Assembly (NCBI RefSeq): GCF_910592395.1
Contig: NC_088309.1
Location: 18,604,599-18,668,598 of the forward strand
Reading direction: 5' to 3'
DNA: 64,000 nt
From: Lineus longissimus
Lineage: Eukaryota; Nemertea; Pilidiophora; Heteronemertea; Lineidae
The position numbers were made by a program, and so were the translations under genes. Below the pieces are notes generated by a model. That model did no database searches and was not told where the DNA came from. It was given only the letters and a program-made list of their open reading frames with translations. Below are positions 54,481 to 64,000 of the stretch, one piece after another. How positions within the stretch are numbered: position 1 is the stretch's first letter; each line of letters begins with the position of its first letter.

Positions 54481-54488
54481 TATTTCAA
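54480..54488 (-). terminator. Candidate polyadenylation signal for the second PAN gene
   Basis: Minus-strand AAATAAAC about 170 bp beyond the stop codon at 54,659. Confidence 0.4.
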
Positions 54489-54658
54489 AGTATATAATGA
54501 TGGTTTCGGCGACAAAAATAAACCACGATCACGAGGGATTCTTTCCTTACTTAAAAACTCAGTAACAGTCTTCACAATCATGAAGATCGCTTAAAACAAT
54601 CGTCCACACCAACGTGTTTTTTTTCTAAGAACGCCCGAATTTTTTTTTGAGAGGAGGT

Positions 54659-54876
54659 TTAGAAAGCATGGCACATGGAGCGTTTATCGTCTTTATTGTA
54701 GACCACGTTCTTCATTAAAGGACACTCCAACACAGTTCCTGCGCAGACAAACACGGTTACATTGCGAATTCGTTTCACTCTGAGCCTGTAAAGCAGTTGA
54801 CGTCGAGCAAGTGTCGCATGACGAAATGATTTCTGGATATTTCTTTCCTGAACTTGAAATTGTGTAGACTGGACAT
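54659..54876 (-). CDS. Second PAN gene: terminal exon, diverged domain
   Basis: Acceptor ttcttcag and phase-1 entry match the upstream exons. The in-phase reading (NIQKSFRHATLARRQ, then VLECPLMKNVV) keeps PAN spacing, but C3 and C4 have become Arg and Tyr and C7 is also lost. It ends at TAA. A different frame reads a cysteine-rich PAN helix (QCNRVCLRRNCVGVSF), so a frameshift may have changed the reading. Confidence 0.6.
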
Positions 54877-55112
54877 CTGAAGAAAAAGACGGAAGTTGAA
54901 AAGAAAAGCAATCGACGCGGTTCACATTATACCACATATATATCGCTCAACTTTCACCGACTGCAGTACTGAGATGATCCGGCATAGTTCCTCTGTTAAC
55001 CAATATATACACAGCTCTTGACGCAATGAGTCACGTTTTTCCATTAGCCAGCAAGATATGTGTATATTTATCACGTTTATGTACGTTTATATATATATTA
55101 CAGGATTATTAC

Positions 55113-55136
55113 CTTCAATTGACGACTGACTTGCCC
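55113..55136 (-). CDS. Second PAN gene: linker microexon
   Basis: 24-nt phase 1-1 exon (ASQSSIE) between ttctacag and gtaata, placed between two PAN exons as in the large gene, but without a cysteine. Confidence 0.6.
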
Positions 55137-55556
55137 CTGTAGAAAATTGACAGTTGGCATATGAAAGCAAAATCTCCACATTGCACTCCAATCGCAACAA
55201 GAAAGGTTCAGATGCACTCCGAGAACGAGAACGAGGTGTTTACCTTTTTGCACGCTACGACATCAGTTCTCGAGGGTTTCCCTCACGGCGGCAGGTGAAC
55301 TCGCTCGTGAAAACGTCTTAAACCCTCAGAAGTCGTAAGTGAATTCCGTGTTGGTTTAATTCTTTTTTAGATACATTTTTCATAATTATACCGAGACACA
55401 AATATACATGTACCAGACTTTGTTAGACACTGTTTGACTGGCCGAATAAAAGCGAAAAAGGCTGAACGAATCGACCTTTCCAGCAGTACACTTTTTGCTC
55501 TATTCAATACATCGCGTTGCAGTAGTTTAAATTTGTTTAAGGACCAATACTAGTAC

Positions 55557-55781
55557 CTCTTCTCTTCTTCACAAAAAGTCGCTTTCCTTGCTCCCTTGTG
55601 TGTCTCGCACGACTTGCCATTGTACATACGGTCTTGGCATAACATCGCCCAAAAATCGCCGCCTTCCAGAGAGCGGCAACACATCCGGGGACTTGGCTAC
55701 ACCAATTTCGACATTTCTCGCGAGATGTGGCATATTCCTTCATTATCAGCTCATCTCCACTACAGCTGTATCCTTGGTAAG
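55557..55781 (-). CDS. Second PAN gene: middle PAN exon
   Basis: 75-residue phase 1-1 exon with six cysteines (SC, KCRNWC, GC, RC, VC) in PAN order, plus CYAKTVC for the C6/C7 block. Acceptor tttaaag, donor gtacta. The C-terminal part is very basic (KKRR at the exon end). Confidence 0.75.
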
Positions 55782-56509
55782 CTTTAAACGCCTTACGTCT
55801 TGATGCAGCTGAAGTAGTAAGTTTGCTCTTTGTAATGGCGTGACTGTGTAAAATCTAAAGCATTTCAAAAGAACTGGTCAAACACGCAGAGGTAAGTGTC
55901 AGCGGGATAATGTTTGACAGGGCTTTTTAACCATCCGTGCAATTCATATCACCGTGTTGTCGAAACTTAAATGACACAATGCTACTGACACCAACAATAA
56001 AATGTGTGATAAGATCTAGCTTAAAGCGCCGCGCGAAGGAGCGATTTGAGAGACCTGCAATACAACATGACTGATGTGGTTTGAACGCGGCCGCCGATTG
56101 GTTTTAGAACTTATCTGGACTGGAGGTATTGGTTGTCCAACCTTTCGATTGAGAAGTCCGTCTCTTAACAGCCCCCGGGAGGTGGCGCTAAAATGTAAGC
56201 TTGCGAGGTTTTGGCGATTAGACAATAATGAACTGGTTGAATGCACTGCATATGCACTATGTTAAACATGATGGTATGCAGAGGTGAAAACACCAGAGGG
56301 TTTTGATCTAACTATGGCACTTTATCACAAACAAGATTGGTTCAGAAGTGGAGACCTCATGCTGCACCCGAGTCATCGCATATATGTATACATAAATGTA
56401 GATAATATACATATACATGTAGAGAGCGAATTGTGTCTTTGGCGATTTCGACCAGACCAACGTTGACTCGGACCCACCATTGATTTCGAACCTTAAGATG
56501 AAGATTTAC

Positions 56510-56811
56510 CTGGGTTGTTTCTCTTGAGAAACAGATGACTATTCACATACGCACATTTACTGCTCGCAACACACGTCCGCGCCAATCGACACTGACCAGT
56601 ACCCCTTTGAACCATCCACTGGAAAGCACGACACAGGTTATTATCAGTACATAGTTTCGTACACTGTTCCACAGTCGCTTTGCTTAAAGAGCGAAAATCC
56701 ATACCAGTATTGACGCTACAATCAGCATCTTCATAGAACTTATAGCCATTTCTGTCCGCGTAGGCACTGTACAAATCTGCTTCCTTCCACGTTTCAAAGT
56801 TAGAAGACGCC
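56510..56811 (-). CDS. Second PAN gene: first recognised PAN exon
   Basis: A PAN domain with seven cysteines: DC, QCTKLC, LC, QC, TC, KC, starting near YKFYEDADC and ending KRNNPG at a gtaaat donor in phase 1. The 5' boundary is uncertain: an ATG at 56,809-56,811 gives a start without a signal peptide, and a weak phase-1 acceptor lies at about 56,781. Same strand as the large PAN gene, about 17 kb upstream of it. Probably a diverged paralogue. Confidence 0.7.
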
Positions 56812-56873
56812 ATTTTAAGTTCGTACATAATTATAATGATGCATTTGACGAAAGCCGATCGGATCCCATGCAT

Positions 56874-58036
56874 ACCGCAGTCTGCCGAGAATTAACCTGC
56901 CTTCAAATCGTAAGTTAGTCAGTTTGCTGCTGATGACCAATCCCCTTGGCCAGTTAATTACTATAAACAATTTCATGTTAAATTGCCGTCAACATACCAA
57001 CACGATTGGTCCGTTCACCAAATGGCATGTATATATTAGTCAGTTGACGAAACTTGCTTGGTCAAATCTCCATCAAGGGTTGACCAACCTGCCTGGCACC
57101 ATCGACCAACATTCTCATTCAAATTCAGAATAGCGACCGCTACAGACTTTCAGCGGACAGGCAAGGATCCTCGAGTTGTCGTCGATTCGAAGAATTTTTA
57201 CCCTTTGCACCGGCTTCACTTTCGCTAGAAGCAGTTCAGTGGAGCCCTGAAATCTTTTGGTCGTGGTTATGTCTTAAGCATGTTCAGTGGCCTACAAAAT
57301 TGATATACATGTGTATGACATTGTATACAATTATGACGACTTGGCCATTTATGTTGAGTTGTCGATTTAAATCGCTGCAACATGCAATTATCATTGCTGG
57401 GATAATAAATATTCTATTTGATTTCCCGTGCAATGGCGTGATAGTTGGAATTCTTTGTCTAAGAGGGGTTTTAGAACCTCATTAAAATACCATTTCCTTA
57501 TAAGCCTAATAATCACTACTAAACGAGGTCAACCTTTTGAGTCCATGTCTTTGTGACAGAAATCAAGCAACAACCCTCCAATATCAGCAATATCCATTGA
57601 ATAGAAGCCGAATTCCTTTGCAAAAGTCTCCTATTGTGAAAACTTCGTACCGAGTGCTAGCGAAGATGCTGTATTATTGCTTCCAAATTCTTAGTCTTTA
57701 TGAATTTATGGTTAAATCAACTACGCGTTGAACAGATTGAACCTGATTGCATGGTCACCATATGACAAATTTTCTTAGTCTAATTTAGCATAACGAAATT
57801 ACTTACAGAGATCAAAGGGATTCCGGCAGTGAGCGTTCTAATACAATTTCCTTCTATGCAAATAAAAATATCCCGCTTACTTTTATTTAATAGTTACAAG
57901 TACATCGTTTACATGTACATTTAGCTGGTTTTAGAAGTATCTTTCTTTTAAATGAACGATCATCGTTCATCAGCAACGAATATACGAATCCAATATAATA
58001 TTGTCATTGACAGGACACTTTGTATATTGCTACAGG
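56874..58036. other. No gene recognised
   Basis: Non-coding DNA upstream of the second PAN gene. Further 5' exons of that gene could lie here, but none was identified. Confidence 0.45.
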
Positions 58037-58400
58037 TCGACCAAGTCGAATAGAAAGTTCCTTGCAGAAAATATCATCTTTTATACTCAAATAAGTATTA
58101 TGAACTAATGTAGAAAACACTACGACGACGGCTAGAGATCCGCCTTGACTGACCCTGTAACCTCCGATTGTCGGCAGCAATTCCCATTACTCTCCTATTC
58201 TTCTTGTTCGAAATTAATAAGTCGAATAGAAAGTTCCTTGCAGAAAATATCATCTTTTATACTCACATAAGTATTATGAACTAATGTAGAAAACACTACG
58301 ACGACGCCGAGAGATCCGCCTTCACTGACCCTGTAACCTCTGATTGTCAGCAGCAATAATTCACATTACTCTCTTATTCTTCTTGCTCGAAATTAACAAC
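58037..58400 (+). repeat. Tandem duplication of a ~180-bp unit
   Basis: Two head-to-tail copies (about 58,037-58,220 and 58,221-58,400), both starting gtcgaatagaaagttccttg and ending in a tcgaaattaa block, with few differences, so a young duplication. Confidence 0.9.
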
Positions 58401-58799
58401 GCATGATGGAAGATACATATCGTTTTGTATCAATAATATTTGACTTTTTGTCTTTTCTGTTCATTGTTGTACTTCAGAGGCCTCGAGCGTTGTCTTTGTG
58501 TCGTCCACTCAATGTGTCATGAAGTTCAATTGATTTTTGAGAAAAATTTGACAATAAGCTGAACGTTGTTTGATTTTGTTGGGTTGGCTGATGCATGCAT
58601 TTAACAAAGGGTGCAGACCCTGTCTGTAGCACCGTGGTGAATGCGGGTATTCGAATATTTCTTCAGTATGGGAGCGTACGAAGTCAAGGGAAGAAGTGGC
58701 GCATCGTGGTCCGTACATTTAATGCCAGTGACTACGCCTTTACTAATGAAGTAATCACAGCGATCGCGGAAGTAAAAAACGACAAATACATTGTTCCTT

Positions 58800-59440
58800 T
58801 TTTGGCTCACCGGTACGGTGAGTCTATACAACACTGCAGTGTCTGTTGTCCGTCGTCGTCCCGTCGTCGTCGTCGTCGTCCTCCGTATCTTATTTCAAAA
58901 ACAGTGGCGCGTTTCTTAACCGATAGGGCTATGGAATCGAAACTTTGTATGCATGACCCCCTAGGTCAGATGACCTTTGACACTGAATTTCGGTCCGGTC
59001 TGATATTTGACTTGGCCACCAGGGTGCCAAAACTGAATACATAAATATTGTGATATCTCACTTATTAGTGATTTGTTTTTGATGAAATTTTTTATGGTTG
59101 GTACTCCTAACAAGGATATATCACATATTGTACGTGTTTTTGATTTGGCCTACTTTTCAAGGTCACAGAGGTCAAATGGCATAAATTTGCCGTTTGAGCG
59201 TAACTGTGGCACGTTTCTTAACTGGTAGGGCTATGAGCTTGGAAGTTTTTATGCATTACCCCCTAGGTCAGATGACCTCTGACAGCCAATTTTGGTCTGA
59301 TCTGATGCTTGACTTGGCCACCAGGGGCCAAAACTGAAAACACAAAAAGGATGATATCACACTTATCAATGATTTGTTTTGATGAAATGTTCATGGTATT
59401 TACTCCCAGCCAGGATACATCACATATCTTAGAGGTTTAC
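58800..59440 (+). repeat. Second copy of the AGCTCACC-type repeat
   Basis: Starts ggctcaccggtacggtgag, then a (GTC)n stretch, then units with cttggccaccaggg and ttttcaaggtcacagaggtc. Same family as 36,613-38,216 but truncated. Confidence 0.7.
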
Positions 59441-59964
59441 AGTATCAAAATGGAGCAAATCAAGATGTCTTTTGTTCCAAATATCATTGACGGTGAATCA
59501 TTTACTCTTCGGGGTTACAAAAGATTTTATGCAATGCAAATTTGACATGCGACACCCAAAATGTTGTATATGTGATTGTATTGTAGTGGTTGCAATGAAA
59601 TAATAATTCATTCCCATCCCATTAGTTAAAATGTCTGACTATGCTCATTCCCGAATATTCTTTTCCAATTCAATGATAATAGCATGTACAAATGTATAGA
59701 GCTAGTATTAAGAGTTATAAACATTGAGTTGATCAATTTTTTTCTCTCGATAAATTTGCCACCAATATCAATCCTGTCAGCGGGAAATCATTTGCAGTGC
59801 ACTTTGCCAATGCAATGCTTTGCGTTATTGTGCATTTGGCATGTTTGGATGCGTGGTGTTGCATGAATGATGTAAGAACTAATCAGAGTGCCAATAAGTT
59901 CAGAACTGCTGGCCATATACGAACTCCGGCCATACACATGTCGGGTTAAGCGGTATGCAATCAT

Positions 59965-60405
59965 TCAGCTCAAGATGATTTTCAGCATTGCTTTCTGCAG
60001 TTCACCGATCTCCAATCGTTCATCGCATTCCGTGATGTTTCTAGACAGGAGCGCCTGCACATTGTCCAATAACTGTGCCTCAGCGTACGTCGCATTTTGA
60101 CGGGCATCTGAACGATTAAATGATTCGTAAATCTGAATGTCAACAGTTCGCAATCTGTGTATGACTGATGAGTTAATCACGTTGATGTCGTTCGAGTCAG
60201 CGAACTTTGGTCTGATGAACTGGCCCATGGCGAGCCACCAGATGAGGATTGCGCAGCTGTATGTGTCATACGTCTTCCGCGAGTTATGCTCTATGCCTAG
60301 GATGACCTCCGGGGCCCAATGGAATGGCGGCTTGCCGTCTGGCTCGGGATATGGTGCATCTGACTTCCATTTCAGGAGGTTCAGCACGGGCATACCATTA
60401 TTCAT
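59965..60405 (-). CDS. DSTYK-like kinase, 3' exon (activation segment and C-lobe)
   Basis: 146 codons and a TGA stop, entered in phase 0 after a tttgcag acceptor. The DFG position reads NLL (MPVLNLLKWK), so the metal-binding Asp is missing. HWAPEVILG is the APE motif and TYDTYSCAILIWWLAMG is the alphaF region. This completes a pseudokinase fold. Confidence 0.8.
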   Translation of the reverse strand: MNNGMPVLNLLKWKSDAPYPEPDGKPPFHWAPEVILGIEHNSRKTYDTYSCAILIWWLAMGQFIRPKFADSNDINVINSSVIHRLRTVDIQIYESFNRSDARQNATYAEAQLLDNVQALLSRNITECDERLEIGELQKAMLKIILS

Positions 60406-61435
60406 CTGCAAACAAAACACAAACCAGGCATGAGAGTTTTCCGGTAATTTCCGGAAATCCGGTTATGAAGTATCCAAAAAGTTGGGTCCCGAGATTCGCG
60501 CAGATCTGCAATAAAAATTAGGGGGGGGGGGGTAGAGGTGTTGACCTGAACTGAAGAGCCAGCCACAAAACTTTCCGCCCGGCATCAAAATTGTCCGCAT
60601 TATTCCCGCCAAAGCCAGAGCTAAACCCATCGAATCACCACGCGCCTTGGCATTCCCAAGTAGCCGTCAGTCTCTGAATCAACCGTGTGACTCGGCCTAG
60701 ACAGTGCTGTACCGCCAATGGAACGCATGTGCAAGAGACTAAAATATTGATCGATGTCGTGTGCTGTCTAAAAATAGCGCTGACCTCATCTTCACCGTAC
60801 AAACAGCCAACGAACTGACGAAACTTGGGGAATCCCCTCACAGCGCAAGGCACTGTTCGAAATGGCGCCATGAACACTTACAGCTAGTTGGGTGAATAAT
60901 GGTGAATTTTAAAAAGAAACCACGCATGAAATCTTTCTGGGGAGGACCCCCACACAATAAACAGAGCAGAATAACTCTGTAATTTGCCAGAAATTACTCC
61001 CAATGCATTTGAAATTTGAAGTTCTTCAGCGAGTAAGGCACCCCCTTGAACCCTCCCCATCAGAACAATTTTCAGGTTGTGACCTCTCAGCTCACTCTCA
61101 TGCCTGACAAACATTTAGCCCATAGGCCGCGTTATGATCGCATGACGCGTAATGTAAACCTAGTTTATTTTGCAGCAGCCGCCAGGCCACCATTAGTCCA
61201 AATGGAAGATTGCCGTTATTACACGATCACACCGTATTCCCAAATACATTTACCATTGGACAAAACGACCTCATCACCAAACCAAACGGTGTTGCTGAAA
61301 AATAATTGATCAGCGTGCGGCAATTGCCCAACTGTAACAAGTGGGTGTTGAAAAATAGCTGCTTCACAAGCTCAAAGTCTTTTTTGTTCTTAGGTCTTTC
61401 AGTTTCTATTTATGTACATATACAATTGAACGTAC
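60406..61435. other. Kinase intron
   Basis: About 1 kb with a poly-G run at about 60,521-60,531. No other feature recognised. Confidence 0.6.
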
Positions 61436-61682
61436 CAGGACATTGTTGGGTCGAAGGTCCGTAACCCTGAAGCCTCTGTCTGCCAGGAAATCGCAGGCCT
61501 TCACTATGCTGTGGGCTATCACAAGACGCTCTCGGAGGGGCGCGCGGGTTGCAGGGATTGCGTTGCACAGCATGAGGAACAGATTACCCTCCATGAAGGG
61601 GACAATGGCGTGGAGGACCCCAGTCATATCATAATGGACATCGAGGACTTGAAGAACATTCTTGTGATTAAGTTGAAGTAAT
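61436..61682 (-). CDS. DSTYK-like kinase, middle exon (C-helix to catalytic loop)
   Basis: 247 nt, entered in phase 2 and left in phase 0. LNHKNVLQVLDVHYD is the segment after the C-helix, IVPFMEGNLFLML is the hinge, and FRVTDLRPNNVL is the catalytic loop. His and Arg of HRD are replaced by Val and Thr, while the catalytic Asp and the following Asn are kept. Confidence 0.82.
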
Positions 61683-62254
61683 CTGAAAAGAAGACATTCC
61701 AAGGTATCATCATAGGCATAAGTTTTGATTGTGATCGTAGAAGATATTTGTTTAAATATTTTCCGAAGCTACAGGAGACGACCCTCTTCCTCGCTGCTCG
61801 ATGCCTGATGTGGAACTAAACGCACCGTAAACCAAATCTTTCCTGTCGCTGCGAACTGCGACATAGCTGTAGTATGACAGCACGATGTTTGATTGCAATT
61901 TAACCAGGCGGTGGCCGCGCTTTCCAATCACTATTGTCATATTATTGTCATATTAATGGAGCAGGTCGCAGAGAAAGAAAAAACACTCGTTTACATCCTA
62001 CAGAGTTCTGAGTATAGCGTACCAGGGCCGTAGCCGAGCTGACATCACATTGGAAGTCATGAAGGGTTTAGTTCGGTTGCAGCACAAACGATGAGAGCTT
62101 TGAATTTTCTGGAGTAGATTTCATTGGGGTTACGACTGAGGAAACGGATTTACATTGCATTGTTAAATGAAGTTAAAAAGTAGTAAATACCATGACCTAA
62201 TTCGAAAAAGTTACTTTCTGTCTCCTTGATTCTGTCTTCATCGTTAAAACATAC

Positions 62255-63699
62255 CTTGAATAGTTGACAAGTTTGGCGAACTTCTCATGTTGTTCTGTGT
62301 CGTCGCCCTTGACGCGTCTGGCAGCAGCCTTCGTTCCACCGTACCGACACTCGAACACCAAGTTTCGACCATTCCCAACCACCAAACAGTCCAACATCTG
62401 CACATTCTTTTCCCCGAGGTTAATTTCACTCTTGAGAGCCCATAGTTTGCATATCGTCGACGAGAAAGCGGGAATGAGTTCGAGTAGGTTTCTCTGCTCA
62501 GAAAGTCTGCTGTGATGGATGATTTCTATGTGTTGAAGGATGTCCACAAAACGCTGGTGTGCCTCTGTGACCTGGCTGGACAACTGATCGCAGATGGCAT
62601 TGCCGAACTCTTCGACGTTTATCATATCCAGGAGTCTCCTAATCGTGCTCTTGCACCAGTTTTCGTGCGCCACGGTGCGCGGTGCCTGGAAGTGCTCGTA
62701 GGCGAAATCTTCAAAGGCAAAGTAGATACGATTATGGAGAGTCTTCCTGAGGATATCTTTACTAAATGATTTGGAGGATGGCGCTGTTAGAACGATCTGG
62801 TAACATGACTCTAACTGCGACCGGAGATCACCAATGCCGTTAAGGTTACGACAGTCTTCAAGCAGTCCACAGATCTGGGTCTTCACCTCCTTTTCAATGG
62901 TTTCAAGTAACCCAGACACAGCACCTTTACCAGTGATCTCGTCACTGACTGTGTTCAGCAGGAACACAGAGAGCTGTTCTCTGTATTGCTTGGTCTTAGA
63001 ACATGACCAGGTTTTGCCTGAGCAGTCTGAATCATGATAGAGTTGTAGATTCCCACCCTTTGTGACAATGTACTCCTTTCGAGTATCAATAATCATCCGA
63101 ATAGATTCATACAGGTGATGCCTTTGATCCTTAATGTAAGATGTAATTTTTTCGACAACGCTTCCTTCGATTTTCTGGCTCTCCTTCATCTTCGCGCTGA
63201 ATTCCTTCCAAGCCCGTTGAGTTAGGAACTTATCAGACACGATGAAATCAAATGTCCGCGTAGCAAATGCATATAGAGTCGACACGGTGTTCTTCAGATG
63301 CTGATCCACACAATCCTGAAAATGGAGAATCATGTGCGCGACCAGCCTGTGAAATTCATTGACGAATTTCTCGTTTTCGTGTGATATTGGTTTACTATGT
63401 CGTGACTTCCGAGTCGTTGTACAAGAAAGCTGAAAGAAATGGTCACATTTTTTTATATCTTGGCCCTCGCAGATTTGGCCTTTCGTCTTCAGTTTTCGAA
63501 ACACCACTTCTCCCGCCGAGAGTTTTGCCGCTTTGGGGGCTTCATCCGTTTGGTCCCTGTCTCCGTCGTCGCTTTCATATTCGTCGTCCGATGCGCGGTC
63601 AAAATTGCGTGCCATTGCGTTCCTTTCGCATTTGTTGCAGGCGAAAAGTATCTTCATATCCGGGGCCTTGTTTCTGATGAAGTTCAAAAACTTGTCGTC
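62255..63699 (-). CDS. DSTYK-like kinase, large N-terminal exon
   Basis: 481 codons plus 2 nt, phase 0 at the acceptor (ctattccag), so at least one more coding exon lies upstream, possibly outside the window. An acidic stretch (SDDEYESDDGDRD) is followed by a long helical region, then LLELIPAFSSTICKLWALKS, a linker I associate with invertebrate DSTYK-like proteins. The kinase N-lobe starts at CLVVGNGRNLVFEC (glycine loop). The VAIK lysine appears to be Arg (KAAARRVKG). DSTYK (RIPK5) is a dual-specificity kinase family. Here several catalytic residues are changed, so a scaffold or regulatory role is more likely. Confidence 0.82.
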
Positions 63700-64000
63700 C
63701 TGGAATAGAGAGTATCATCTTGAGCAAAGTAGATTTGAGACTACGTTATTGTTGGTATACATACAGGGTGATCTAGAAAAAACGCAACCGGATACTTCAG
63801 CTACCAGAGGGTTAAAACCATTGATACCAGTGGATGGGCAATCTTTCTAGAAGAAGAATGATACCAAGATCGACCGATTCTGTTCAGTAGTTCTTGTAGT
63901 AGAGACGTCTTTTGTGAAACAAGGTTGGAGTCTTTTGGCCAGGTTCAATGCAGAAAAACAAATGCTTCTGTTGTAGGTTACAGATATATCGTTGGTGTGC
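63700..64000. other. Upstream flank of the kinase exon
   Basis: No exon could be supported. A short minus-strand reading near 63,900 contains stops. Confidence 0.4.

Noticed and set aside
63770-64000. Further kinase exon or retroelement fragment at the right edge
   Set aside because: Readings contain stops and no motif could be confirmed.

Overview
The window is animal (metazoan) nuclear DNA. It has spliced genes with GT-AG introns, AT-rich non-coding DNA, many small inverted-repeat transposons, a tRNA-derived SINE, a DIRS-type retrotransposon, a voltage-gated K+ channel gene and a DSTYK-like kinase gene. The mix fits a marine invertebrate (ambulacrarian, cephalochordate or lophotrochozoan), but the sequence alone does not fix the species. 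Calls rest on reading translated frames and splice signals by eye; no search was run.

1-39,781 (minus strand): one very large gene for a secreted protein made almost only of PAN/Apple-like domains. Exon 1 (39,718-39,781) encodes a signal peptide. I can place 25 PAN exons (222-252 nt), 21 separate microexons (15-27 nt) and four PAN exons with a linker already fused to them. All boundaries are phase 1. Microexons encode the linkers between domains, nearly always with one cysteine. The 3' end lies beyond position 1. About 2,100 residues are encoded here. The domains follow a four-domain order (A-B-C-D) repeated about six times, with a cassette length of roughly 4.5-5.4 kb once a transposon is subtracted, so the gene seems to have grown by duplicating blocks of about eight exons. 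Two decayed domain exons sit where the exon order breaks.

Inside this gene's introns lie a DIRS-like element (16,350-22,612, with frameshifts and stops), a 618-bp palindromic element (32,899-33,516), a large foldback element carrying a nested repeat (36,395-38,877) and several short hairpin MITEs. One intron also holds an inverted copy of part of an exon of the same gene.

39,782-50,575: no gene recognised; a 3' fragment of a non-LTR retrotransposon, a palindromic MITE, an inverted repeat pair and simple repeats.

50,579-53,205: a SINE on the minus strand, then a two-exon Kv channel on the plus strand (626 residues) with a T1 domain and a normal selectivity filter, but fewer S4 charges and an altered S6 hinge.

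54,659-56,811 (minus): a second, diverged PAN-domain gene with the same PAN exon/microexon layout. 57,000-59,900: repeats only. 59,965-63,699 (minus): three exons of a DSTYK-like protein whose kinase domain looks catalytically dead, continuing upstream of the exon seen here.

The two PAN genes are probably paralogues on the same strand, separated by the Kv gene. The Kv and kinase genes appear to be unrelated neighbours.
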